This document shows positions 1 to 10,500 of a stretch of DNA of 64,000 bases, piece after piece. Position numbers and translations under genes: made by a program. Numbering within the stretch: the first letter of the stretch is position 1; each line of letters opens with the position of its first letter. This DNA is from Bosea sp. F3-2 (GTDB lineage: Bacteria; Pseudomonadota; Alphaproteobacteria; Rhizobiales; Beijerinckiaceae): contig NZ_CP042331.1 of assembly GCF_008253865.1 (NCBI RefSeq), positions 992,001-1,056,000 on the forward strand, written 5' to 3'. Under the pieces are notes generated by a model that searched no databases, was not told the origin of the DNA, and saw nothing but the letters and a program-made list of their open reading frames with translations.

Positions 1-30
1 GTATCCGATCTAACACTGGGGGGGCGAATT

Positions 31-3000
31 ATGGGACTGACGCGGCGAACCGTGCTGGCTATCCCCAGCCTTGCAATAGCAAATCGCGCCTTCGCAAATT
101 CGTTGCGCGTCGAGCGAACAGAGGACGGCGGCTTCCGAGTGCTCGGCGATACGCAAACGTGGGGCAAGACAGCGGTCCAATTGCAAAGCGCGCTAGGTGA
201 CAATGCGCGCGCAGAAGTCTTTCAAGACAGTCTGGAAATCAAACTAACTGGCACGCTCGCCGGTGAAGCCGTGCAGCTCGATTTTAAGTTCGGTCAAAGT
301 GCGGCTGGCCTAATGGTTACCACTCAATGCCGTATTGGAGCTAAACTCATCGCAAACGGGCATCCCCGGCGTTTTCCTGCGCTGCTGGCCGAGCCTATCC
401 CCGCCTCCCCGCTTCTCAAGGGCTTTGGCATCGCTCCAGCAGGCTCAACGTTCTGCAGACTCGATAAAGAACTGGCCTTTCACCTCGGCAGCCAGGGCGG
501 CTTCTCGCTAGGCCATGGTTTGACCCTGGATGGCTTGCTCCAATTGCTGCCCGGAAGGCCTGACAACCCTGTGCTCGCGGCATTTGAGGAACCGCAGTTC
601 AAAAGCAGTCGGAACCTGGGCAAGCGTGGAAAAGCAGCGATCGTCATTGCGCCGAAGCCGAAGCATTTGTCGGTTGTTCAGGCAGATGGCGGCTCTCCGC
701 ATTTGCGCCTGAAAGGTGGAGGCCAGCTCACAGTCGCTAACACGCGACTTCACTACGGTGAAAACAGCGTCATTCGCCTCTCGGCCACGGGGCCATCAGC
801 AGGGGCATGGTGGCTCGATCTCCGGCTTCCCGAGCACGAACAACGCATTGATACACCAGAAGGTCGCGTCGAACTGTCCGCAACAGGATCCTCCGACATC
901 GTCGGCGAGGGACGAGCGGGTAAGGTGCTCCACTTAAGTGCCAAAGCGCAGCTGCGCCACATTGGCTTGCGTTTGCCGGTCCATGCGAATGCCACCGGCT
1001 TCGCGGATCTCGGACGTCTCGACTTTCGTTCTGGAACGATTGTCTCCCTAGCGATCGCCGCTGCCCACGGCGCAAACGAGCAAACGGGTCGCATTCCCCT
1101 CGCCAAGCAGGCAGGGCCGCTGCGGGTCTCGCTCGATTCCGCTGACTTGTGGACACGTCGCGACGCCGACATGTTCCACGCCCGCTTCGGCTTCCGCGGC
1201 CTTGATCTTGTCGTAAGAAAACGAGCGGCAGTGCTGCAGCACCCTGCCGGGTTACCCGGCCAACCTACGTTGATCGTCCGACTGCCTCCGCAGCACGTCA
1301 TGGAGGAAGCCTTCCCCAGACTGGCACCAACGTTACCAGGCCGCCAACTACGCCCAGAGGAACTCTCGGCGGCCTTTGATCCCCCGGCACGGGAGAAGCT
1401 TGCCAAGGAGATGACCAAGGAGTTCGGGGAGAGCTTTACGAAATTCAGCGGTGAATTTTCCACGCGGTATGCGGGGTCATTTCCTGATAAAGATAAGCGC
1501 GGCGCTGGATACCCAAGCGAAAGAACACAAAAACTCGAAAGCATCTATATCGGACAGGATGGTCTTATTACGCCTTTAGGCCGCAGGGCTGCGCGTGAGG
1601 CCGCTCAGAAGCTAGCCGAGCTTCCTCAACTCGGGGGAATCTCGCTAGGGCTCGACGAAATTCTCATTGCAGACGTACTGCGCCGGAATGGCCGATTAGA
1701 GGCTCGTCCAGTGGACGCTGCGTCCGCCCAAGCAGCGTCCAGAGCCCTTCTCGAACTTCTCGATGAAGCTGCGAAACGACAAGCGGATCTCGCCAATATC
1801 TTGCGCGTGTGGAGGGGTACCAAGGCGCAGGCCCCGCTTCTTCTCCAGACATGGCGCGACAACTGGCCGGTCGCTGTCCGGGAAGGAAAGATACGAGCTG
1901 CGCTCGCCTCGACCTTGAAAGAGGTGCCGATAACCGCGGAACCGCTTCCCTCGCTCGAAAAGGCTCTTCAAGACGGATATCGCTCGCGATCGCCGCAAGC
2001 GTTGCCGATTGCAGCCCGAGCCGCCGAGGAAACGCGGCTGGCCTTCGAAATAAAAATTGCGGCGGGAGGCACCTATCCTTGGTCGTTGGCCTCGCTGTTG
2101 GACTGGGGCGCGATGGAGCTCCGTGTCAGCAGCCGAGCTGAAACGAGTTTAGCGGCCGCCGAAACGGCGCCAGCTGAAGAACTTAGTCGCCTGCTCGCCT
2201 ATCAGTTGGGCCTCAAAAGCTCGACGACAGTCGAAGAGCGTCTCCGGCGCCTAAGGGAAATTCTTCGCAAGGGGCCGGCAGATGACCAGACGGCCATTGA
2301 GCTTCCCGCGCGGCTAATTCTCTCGCCCGACAGCGGCGGCATCGCTCCCGGCAAACCCGGGCTCGCCCGTTCGGCTCGGTTTCAAGCCAGCAATGCTCAT
2401 GTTGAACGGCGAGGCCGTGTGCCGCTATGGCGCGCGGACCTGCGCGAAACGCCCGGGCATGCCTTCAGCTTGCGCGCGATCCACACTCCCGATTTCGAAC
2501 CACCTCGCCCCTGCAAAGATTGTGACCCGCCACACGATTGGCTCGACGAACCGCTCAAGCATCCTGAGCGGGGCCTGCAGGTTGCTCGACCACAACCACC
2601 GGTATTTGCGCTTGATGACTTTGACCGACGCCAGATAGTTGCGCTCTCCAGCCTGCATGGCTTGCCGGTACTGGCACGTCGCGGCGCAGGCGGTGTTCTT
2701 CAAACAAGTCAGATCAGCCCGCCAGAAGATTTTCGGCTCACTGAGGGACTGCAACCCCAAGACCTCGACGAGCAAGGTCTCTATGTCCCGCGTACTCTGC
2801 CAACGCGGTTGCTCCGGATCACGCCAATTGGCGGAACGCTCGACCTAGAAGCGCCCTTTGTGCCGCCCGCGGCGCTTCGCGATCTCAAAGGCAACAACAT
2901 CTTCGATGCCTATAGCCTAGAGCGAATTCGCATTCTCGTTTCGCTCGGAAGAGAGGTAACAACAGAGGTCGTATACAAAGGCTTCCTCTATCCTCTAGGC

Positions 3001-6000
3001 TTCCGGGCAGCCTTGCTGAAGGTCACGGAGCGCCATTACCTCCCCTGGCCCGACCCGTATAATACAGCAGCCACCGCCCTGCGTGGTCCAGTTGCCTTTC
3101 AGGTACAGCGCCTTTTCATTCAAGTAGCCAATCCTGAGAAGACATTTCCCGGCGTGGCGCACCCGTTCGAAGGACGCGGTTGGCCTGCCCGCGCTCTCAC
3201 GATGTTAACGCAACAAACGCCGGACCTGCTTGATCCCACGAGGACCGCGCGGGCGGGTGATTCAGAAAACTGGCGCGAAGAACTCAGCGGACGCCTCGAT
3301 CAGGATGAGCGCTCGGGCCTTGTTTTCTGGCCGCGAACCGCTCCGGGAGAGAAAGGGAATGTGCGGTTCCGCTTTGCGGTCGATGGCCGACCTGAGCCGG
3401 TGTCCATGCCGCTCATTTTCGTGGACAATCAGGCGGCCCACGACGCACGAACCATGCGTCAGTTGCAGCGCTACTGGAACCACCCTGGCGCTCGCAGTTT
3501 TGTGCCCCGCGCGAGCGATCAAGAGGCGGACATGGCCGCTTGGAGCGCTCTACGGCGCATCGACCACTCTGGCGCGCTACGTCGTTATGCGGAAGAGGAC
3601 GTCAGCGGCGATACTACCTTCGAAACGCTCTCTTGGGATGTAAGGGTTGATAGCCGCGAGGCCGTACAACCGCCCCGCTTCATTCTGTCTTCTCGAGGAG
3701 AAGGCGATCCCGCCAGAGAACCGTCCATCGCTTGGCAGATGAATGCCGCGATGGAGAGTGATGATCAGCCACCATTCTACCCGAGGTGCCTTGAAGCCAC
3801 CATTCGACACGATGGCGTTGCCCGATTCACGGGCAATCCCCAGAAGGCAATCCACGTACAATTTCTGACGAACTACCTCGAGACGGGCTTGCCGATACTA
3901 TTCAAAAGCGAGATCGAAGGAAAAAGTATCGAAGAATTTGAACAGCTTCGGACCGAGAGGTTAGCGAAACAACGCGAGATCGCGGACGCTATCCTGCGTG
4001 GCGAAACCCCTACTTCGGACCCCCGCCGGGAAGCCATTCTTCGAGTCCTAGGAGAAGAGCCGCCGAACCAGACGATGGGTCAAAACGGCGAGCGAGCAGC
4101 CGGGTTGGTCAGGCCCGAGATTGCTTACCCCTTCATCGGCCGCAAGGGCCCAATCGGAGGAAAGACACCGGCGAACCCCGAGGACGTTCCCGCGACGGTC
4201 GATAGAAACTTCGTAACACCCGACGCGCGCATCTTAGGTCTTGTTAGCCTCAGCTCGTTGCTTGAAGCAGCTAAAGGAGCTGCTGCTGCTCCGCTGCTTC
4301 GTCAGACAATTGAATTTGGCCTTGGAGACGCGAAGGGTTCGGCCGATGTTGTGGCGAAGGACTTTGCCCGGGCCATTCGCGGTTTCCTTACCCCAGTTCT
4401 GCATCGCTTCTCAGAAAGCGAAGGGGAGACCGCAGCGCTGTTGCGGTCTGCTTATCGGAGCGTTTGGTCGACGCTTTCAGCACTAAACGCCTCTCTGGAG
4501 CGAATGGAGACGACTGGCACCTCAGCATTGCCTGAAGTGGTGACAGCCGGTCGTACAGTTCGGTCGGAATTGGACCGGCTAGCTGCCAACCCGCTCGGCC
4601 CATTGACCGAGCTTGGGCAATCAGAGCTCTCTACAATTAGGGACAATATCGAGCAGGCCTCACGGGTCGCCCTCCAAAATGGCCTTGCCGATCTCCTATC
4701 TCAGGAAATACCGCAAAGAATTCGCGATGCATTTCTCCCAGTGGGTGAAGCATTCTTTGCGCTAAACGCTGCTCTTGGCGGCCTCCAGCCTCCGCCTTCA
4801 TCCAAAGAGGAAAAATTGCTGGTCGACCACGTCGGCCGAGCGTTCGACGAGGCCACATCGGAAATACTCGCGCTGCGGCCGAAGGAGCTGCCGGAAAGTC
4901 TTATCGCACTTAGGCGGCGGTGGTTTGAGCTGGCGCAGGCCAAGCTTAAGGCAGACCCCGTGCCGGACGTCTCGCATGAGCGTTTGCAAGCCCTTCGCAG
5001 CGGGATTCAGCGGGCCTCTAGTGCGTTCGATCAGCTTCCGCACTCGCCACTGCTCGCTCGCTTCTACTCTGCACTGCGCTTGCTCGTGAACGCCGATTGG
5101 CGCGGAGCATTGGCTGCGCTCGAGCAGGAAGGCGTTCATCGACTACGGCGTTGGGCTAATTCCCGACTGGATGATGCTTGCACTGCTTCCGGCACAAAAA
5201 TGGCCGTCGCAGCGAAGCGACTGCGCGATGCGCTATTGGCGAATGCTGTTGGAAGGCCTTGTGAGCCAGCTGTTTGCGGCGGAGGAACGCCGCCGGCTCC
5301 CGCGGCTGAGATCTGCGCGCGTCTTTGGGCGCTTTGCACAAAGGTGGATTTGAGCGAACCGGCCAAATCGACAGGCGCGGCCCTAGGACAGCTTGCCGCG
5401 GCGTTGGCAAATTTTGGAACAGGCAATCCCTGCGAGCCGACTGCTGTCGAAGGAGCGAACCGGCTAATTAAAGAGCTGCGCCGTCTGGATGCCGCGCGCG
5501 CTGCATTCGGCTCCGCTCTTGGTAGCTTGCTCCAAGCCATCACAAAATCGGCCCAGAATGCAATGGAAGCAGCGGCCGCGCGTGAGGCTGCACTCCTAGC
5601 CGCAGCTCTGCTCAGGCTCTTGCGCCCGCCGGAGGCAAATTTCAGCCAGCTTGCGTCAGCGCTCGAGCCTGCTCTTGGAACGGCGGGCGCCGCCGCGATC
5701 GTCGAGCCCATGCGGACCAGCGATAGCTTCATCGGCGCTGCCTGTGACGACCTGGAAAAGGTAACGGATACCCCTGCCCTTCTGGCGGCCCTGGCAAAGC
5801 TCGACGGCACGAAGCCTCTGATAAGGCTGGACGCTTTGATGGCTGCGGGAAGAGCTGCGGTCGATGACTTGGTGTTCGCAGCAGCGCTGCCTGCTGCGGC
5901 GGCTGCTGATGCGGCCGCCAAGAAAATCTTGAGCGCCATGAGCGCATTCTTGAGCAAAGCGCAGGAATTTAGAACAAAGGGATTGCTGAATCTGCGCCCA

Positions 6001-7548
6001 ATTGATCAGCGTCTCGATCTTCGCGGCGAGGAGCGGCTCTCGGTACTACTGTTTTTAAATTTGACACCGCAGCTACCCAGCGCTCCTGCCGATCCGATCG
6101 TGGGTAAAGACGACCTTGATCGGGAGCGCGAACACATAGATCAGGCTTTAAACAGCAATGCGAGCGCGCGTGCGGACGAGCTTGTAGAAAGAATCGCCGC
6201 GTGGTTTCTTCCCCAAGGTGCCGGATCAAGCGTCCAAAGAATTCTGAACCAAGTAGGCGACCGGCTGCTCGCGGCTGCTAGGCACAAACTGCTAAGAACG
6301 CTCAACATCGACGCATTGCGTGAGAAACTCGAAAACGAACTGGCTCGGCTTATACCGACGCGGAAAATCCTCGACTACGCCTGGGCCGCCCCGCCACTGA
6401 AAGACGAAATAACGCTGGGTGACATCGTCTCTTTTAGAGGCGGCGGTTACGAGGTCCGCGCCGAAACTGCCCTTGATTTGCGGGATCTTACAGCACCGGT
6501 CTCGGCGCGAATAAACGGCTCAGTCGGCGATTTCGACATTAGCATTCAGCTGAAAGCGAAAAAACTGCTTACATTATTCTTCAGCGGTGTTGGATTTGAA
6601 GGAACGCCAGGCTCACCCGCTCGAATTGACGAGCCAAAGTTAAAGAGATTTGAACCAACAGGGTTTCTACTTTTCTTGGCAGGCCTTGCCGCATACTGCA
6701 AGCTCCAGGAGGGAGATGCAGGTGGCGGCGCGGCCTCTGCGGCTGATACCCCGGTCCCGAACGGCATCTACTCAATCCCTCGCCCGAACGGCAAACCTGG
6801 ATTGCGGGCGGGATACGGATTGGGGTTTGGAGCTATACAACTCGGCACAATGGCAGTGCTCGATGTCACCTTCGATGCACATGTCGAATTGCCATTTAAT
6901 GGTGACGCAGGGCACGCTCAGCTCTCGCTTTCCACACCTGAAAAGCCAGCAATGCTGGTGTGCGCGCCTTATGGCGGCACTGCTTATGCCAGGCTCCGAA
7001 GTATAGCGAAGGCAGGCAAAGCCGATCTCGCGACCGAATTTGATATCGCATTTCAGTTCGGCGGCGCAGTCGCGATCAGTTACGGAAGCCTCCAAGGCTC
7101 GGGCCGAGTTATGACCGGGCTAAGGGTTTTCGACGGGGGCGGCAGCCCGGGATTCTCCGCATTGTTCGTCGCGGCCTTCGAAGGACACATCGCCTGCTTT
7201 GGTATTGCGGCCAGCTTCGTGTTGGCGATGGACTACGTTAAAGAGAAACTGAAAGGAACGGCCGCTCTAACGTATAGTTTCTCGGTCGGCCCCGTTACGA
7301 AGAGCTTCACGGTTCATGCCAGTCGCGATGCGGGAAGTGGTTTAGAGAATAACGCGAGCTTGATGCGCCCGCAGCTTGGTGATCCGCTAATCATGCTTGC
7401 GGGCGGATCGACGCCACATGCATCGCTTGTTCCCGCCGGAGCGGCGGTGTTGCATTCAGATGTGCCCGGCATGATGCAAGACTGGACGGCATATTCGGCA
7501 CGATACGCCAATCCCTCAAACGTGCTTGGCCGGAGGCTACGCGCATGA
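31..7548 (+). CDS. Giant Tat-exported protein of unknown function (2505 aa)
   Basis: I do not recognise this family. The ATG at 31 follows a G-rich Shine-Dalgarno stretch. The protein opens with a twin-arginine-like leader (TRRTVLAIPSLAIA, then an AFA cleavage site near residue 22), so a folded periplasmic or exported product is likely. The N-terminal third looks beta-rich. A CKDCDPPHDW motif with a Cys pair lies near residue 827. Residues of roughly 1500-2100 are Ala/Leu-rich and probably helical. The last 350 residues are Gly-rich with many short hydrophobic beta-like strands. The stop overlaps the start of the next giant gene (ATGA), so the two are translationally coupled and probably act together. 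No catalytic signature was seen. A structural surface assembly or toxin-like particle would be guesswork. Confidence 0.85.
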   Translation: MGLTRRTVLAIPSLAIANRAFANSLRVERTEDGGFRVLGDTQTWGKTAVQLQSALGDNARAEVFQDSLEIKLTGTLAGEAVQLDFKFGQSAAGLMVTTQCRIGAKLIANGHPRRFPALLAEPIPASPLLKGFGIAPAGSTFCRLDKELAFHLGSQGGFSLGHGLTLDGLLQLLPGRPDNPVLAAFEEPQFKSSRNLGKRGKAAIVIAPKPKHLSVVQADGGSPHLRLKGGGQLTVANTRLHYGENSVIRLSATGPSAGAWWLDLRLPEHEQRIDTPEGRVELSATGSSDIVGEGRAGKVLHLSAKAQLRHIGLRLPVHANATGFADLGRLDFRSGTIVSLAIAAAHGANEQTGRIPLAKQAGPLRVSLDSADLWTRRDADMFHARFGFRGLDLVVRKRAAVLQHPAGLPGQPTLIVRLPPQHVMEEAFPRLAPTLPGRQLRPEELSAAFDPPAREKLAKEMTKEFGESFTKFSGEFSTRYAGSFPDKDKRGAGYPSERTQKLESIYIGQDGLITPLGRRAAREAAQKLAELPQLGGISLGLDEILIADVLRRNGRLEARPVDAASAQAASRALLELLDEAAKRQADLANILRVWRGTKAQAPLLLQTWRDNWPVAVREGKIRAALASTLKEVPITAEPLPSLEKALQDGYRSRSPQALPIAARAAEETRLAFEIKIAAGGTYPWSLASLLDWGAMELRVSSRAETSLAAAETAPAEELSRLLAYQLGLKSSTTVEERLRRLREILRKGPADDQTAIELPARLILSPDSGGIAPGKPGLARSARFQASNAHVERRGRVPLWRADLRETPGHAFSLRAIHTPDFEPPRPCKDCDPPHDWLDEPLKHPERGLQVARPQPPVFALDDFDRRQIVALSSLHGLPVLARRGAGGVLQTSQISPPEDFRLTEGLQPQDLDEQGLYVPRTLPTRLLRITPIGGTLDLEAPFVPPAALRDLKGNNIFDAYSLERIRILVSLGREVTTEVVYKGFLYPLGFRAALLKVTERHYLPWPDPYNTAATALRGPVAFQVQRLFIQVANPEKTFPGVAHPFEGRGWPARALTMLTQQTPDLLDPTRTARAGDSENWREELSGRLDQDERSGLVFWPRTAPGEKGNVRFRFAVDGRPEPVSMPLIFVDNQAAHDARTMRQLQRYWNHPGARSFVPRASDQEADMAAWSALRRIDHSGALRRYAEEDVSGDTTFETLSWDVRVDSREAVQPPRFILSSRGEGDPAREPSIAWQMNAAMESDDQPPFYPRCLEATIRHDGVARFTGNPQKAIHVQFLTNYLETGLPILFKSEIEGKSIEEFEQLRTERLAKQREIADAILRGETPTSDPRREAILRVLGEEPPNQTMGQNGERAAGLVRPEIAYPFIGRKGPIGGKTPANPEDVPATVDRNFVTPDARILGLVSLSSLLEAAKGAAAAPLLRQTIEFGLGDAKGSADVVAKDFARAIRGFLTPVLHRFSESEGETAALLRSAYRSVWSTLSALNASLERMETTGTSALPEVVTAGRTVRSELDRLAANPLGPLTELGQSELSTIRDNIEQASRVALQNGLADLLSQEIPQRIRDAFLPVGEAFFALNAALGGLQPPPSSKEEKLLVDHVGRAFDEATSEILALRPKELPESLIALRRRWFELAQAKLKADPVPDVSHERLQALRSGIQRASSAFDQLPHSPLLARFYSALRLLVNADWRGALAALEQEGVHRLRRWANSRLDDACTASGTKMAVAAKRLRDALLANAVGRPCEPAVCGGGTPPAPAAEICARLWALCTKVDLSEPAKSTGAALGQLAAALANFGTGNPCEPTAVEGANRLIKELRRLDAARAAFGSALGSLLQAITKSAQNAMEAAAAREAALLAAALLRLLRPPEANFSQLASALEPALGTAGAAAIVEPMRTSDSFIGAACDDLEKVTDTPALLAALAKLDGTKPLIRLDALMAAGRAAVDDLVFAAALPAAAAADAAAKKILSAMSAFLSKAQEFRTKGLLNLRPIDQRLDLRGEERLSVLLFLNLTPQLPSAPADPIVGKDDLDREREHIDQALNSNASARADELVERIAAWFLPQGAGSSVQRILNQVGDRLLAAARHKLLRTLNIDALREKLENELARLIPTRKILDYAWAAPPLKDEITLGDIVSFRGGGYEVRAETALDLRDLTAPVSARINGSVGDFDISIQLKAKKLLTLFFSGVGFEGTPGSPARIDEPKLKRFEPTGFLLFLAGLAAYCKLQEGDAGGGAASAADTPVPNGIYSIPRPNGKPGLRAGYGLGFGAIQLGTMAVLDVTFDAHVELPFNGDAGHAQLSLSTPEKPAMLVCAPYGGTAYARLRSIAKAGKADLATEFDIAFQFGGAVAISYGSLQGSGRVMTGLRVFDGGGSPGFSALFVAAFEGHIACFGIAASFVLAMDYVKEKLKGTAALTYSFSVGPVTKSFTVHASRDAGSGLENNASLMRPQLGDPLIMLAGGSTPHASLVPAGAAVLHSDVPGMMQDWTAYSARYANPSNVLGRRLRA

Positions 7549-10500
7549 GCGAAACTACGCCGCTTCTTCACGTGGTTCCTAACGGAATACATGGGCGTCT
7601 CCCAAATGGTGGATATACTCTACGATTAATACTCCTTTTGCTACCGGGGCGGCGGGTGGGAAGTACCGACCAAAAAGAAGAATGCGTTAGCTGGCCGATT
7701 GAAGAGTGGCCCAAAAGAGCCCACGCATGGCTCGATGCGTTACAAGGGGCTCAACGGCCGGTGTCGCTACAAGACGCACGCTTAGGACGCGCTCTTGGAA
7801 CGGGAAGGATTCAAGACACCGTTCATTCGCTCACCACTAAGGAACGCGATCGTATCGAGGTTCTGTGGGGACGAGCGTTCGGCGGTTCGTCGGGACTTGC
7901 TGATTTCCTCCGCGAAGCAACGACCTCTGATGAGCCAGGTCAAACTGCCTATGCGATACCGACGCCAACCCTGGAAGCGTCGCTGCTGCTGCCACTGGAA
8001 CGCGCCCGCACGGCACTTGAAACAGTCGGAGGACAAGCGAGCCCGCTCGCGATGCGGCCACTAATCCGCCCTTCCATGCGGTCGCTCGCGGCGATCGGCA
8101 GGCCGTGGTTGGGAGCCGCGGAGCCTATGATCCAACTCGCTGCGGCGGGAGTGGGCGCGCTAGACTTGAACTTGGCACGCCAACTCATCGGTCCGCCAGA
8201 TGTCGCGGAGTGGCTAGCTCAATGCGAGTGTGGTCACGCCAACGATGATCATCCCTATGCGCGCATGCTGGATTTTGAAGCAATAGTCGCGGCCGCTCTG
8301 GGACGCGGCAACGAGGATCTACTGTGGCTCAGCGACAGAATGCACGCGCTGCACCACGCCTCGTTCCATCTCGTGGCCGCCAACGACAAAGAACTCGAAA
8401 AGGAGTCTGGTCCGGGAGGCCGGCGGCTTCACCAACTTCTCGCTTCGCCTGCGCTAATGCGCCTTTTTGGATTCGCGCGCGATATGCTTCTCGATCTTCC
8501 TCCCGTGCAAGCTAAGGGTGAGACCGCGGTCCGCTGCGAGTTGCTTCCGCAAGCCGGAGATATGTCCCAGAAGCACGTTGCGACGATTTTGGACTTGGAG
8601 GCCGCATCGTTCTTCCCCGCCGTCCCAAATGACTGGGGACGCGTCCTGAAGGATCCGACAACTGCTCCATGGGGAAAGTCTGGACTGCGCGTGCTCTCGC
8701 CGAAAGGGCACCCTCACGCTCATGCGTGCTCGATAGAGCCGACGCTTTGTGTGGAATCGGATCATCAGTGCCAGGCAAATGGTCGGCCAACGCGCCTGAT
8801 CACTGGTCCACTATCGCTCTACCCCCCGGAGAAGTCAGATCCCGGGACCGCTGATAATGCGATGGTTTATGCGACGGACCTTCGAGCCCCCTCGCGTCTC
8901 CTCATTGGCATCGACACCGCGAACAAAAAAACGTCCTGGTTTCCCACCTCGGTCCGGACGGTGAGCTTTCTCGACCCTTGGCTTAAAGCGGCCGATGCGA
9001 ACTGGCCCCAGGCAGCGCTTCGGACCTTAACGCCAAGCTGGCTGACAGACCTCGAGAGAGATGCTGCCGGCGTAGCTGCCAAAATCCAATATCAAATGCA
9101 GGCGGGCGAGAATGCGCCTTTGCATCCCACCTACGACAAGCGGATAGCGGCATACAATGGCGACGATTTGGGCGGCGCACCCAACGAACTACCCGCAGCA
9201 CCTCCTGTCGGACAGACCGCCCCTTGGAAGGTCGCCAGGGTGGAGCTCAAGCAAGCCGAAGACATTCTCGTTGGACAACGCGTTAAGGTAGCCTCGGCGG
9301 CAGAGCTGTGCCCGCTGATGTTCGGCTGGACATATCGATTGGCGCTTGACGATCGAACCATCGGCGGTGGCGGGCCGACACTCGATCACGCTCGCCAAGT
9401 GCTATCAGACCACGAAAGCCCGTTACCGTGGCCGCCATACGATAAGCCAGGCTTCCGCTACCTGCGCCACGAACCTATTGCAAAACCAATTGTTCTTTTA
9501 GCTCCCGGAACCAAACGCGAAGGCTCGCTGGAGCACAAGCTGCAAACGTCCGAGCGCATGATTATCGTTCGAGCAGCAAATCCACAGCCGGATGATGCGC
9601 GCAGCCTCAACCGAACATCGCGCATTCTTCTCGTTCCTGCAGTCGCATGCGCTTCGGCGGCGCGACATGATGTCTTTGACGCAGCAGTGGAACAGACGTT
9701 TATCCGAGTTCGAAATAAGCAGAACAAGTGGGCAAATGTGCCCGTGAAGATCCCTCGGCAGGGCTTGCGAGACGCCTACATCGAGGGTGACGAAGCGATA
9801 GTCGCAAACAGCAAGGGTGTTAAGCTTCCAACCCGATTCCGCGTTCGTGGGCAACGAGAGAAGCGCGAAATCCGCTGCACGCCCTATTATCCCGATCCGG
9901 CGGCCGCCATACTTGTCGTGCGTCTTGTTCATCCAGAACACGGGGGGTGGCTCGATGACCCCCCTTTGCTCATACGAGTTCGCCAGCCCATTGAGTCCAA
10001 AGCGCCAGATTCCTGGCCCGATGTGCTACCGGTCCGCATCGACTTGATGGCCGTCCCCAAAAGTGAAACTCGCCGACTGAGCGATGGTGGCTGGGACAAG
10101 GCATCCTCTTCTCCGGCCGCTCCCTCCGTCGATCTCCGTGTTGTCACCGTTAAGCTCGCGCCGGGTGAAACGGTGAGATTGCGCGCTTGGTTGGTCCCAG
10201 ATGCCGCGGACCTCGCTGCCTGGTTCGACGCGGTAGATAAGGCGGCAACGCTTGCGCAGGCAGAAGGCCACGCTTGCGGAAGCAATGGCGCGACTGCTCC
10301 TCTGATTGGCCTTGTTTCCCTCCTTGGCGACCGGGCATGTGCCGATCGATCGGGGCTAGATGCCGTAGCCGCCTCGTTCCATTTACACATGAGAGCCGAG
10401 CCACTAGCGGAAATCGCCGATACGCTGGATCTCGATCTCATTTACGCCAGCGACAAGTCAAACTTTGCCCCGGAGTTCCTGGCCGGGTCAGCAGGATTTG

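Noticed and set aside
5136..5957. 273-codon minus-strand frame
   Set aside because: An Ala/Ser-rich shadow of the Ala/Leu-rich helical region of the 2505-aa gene.
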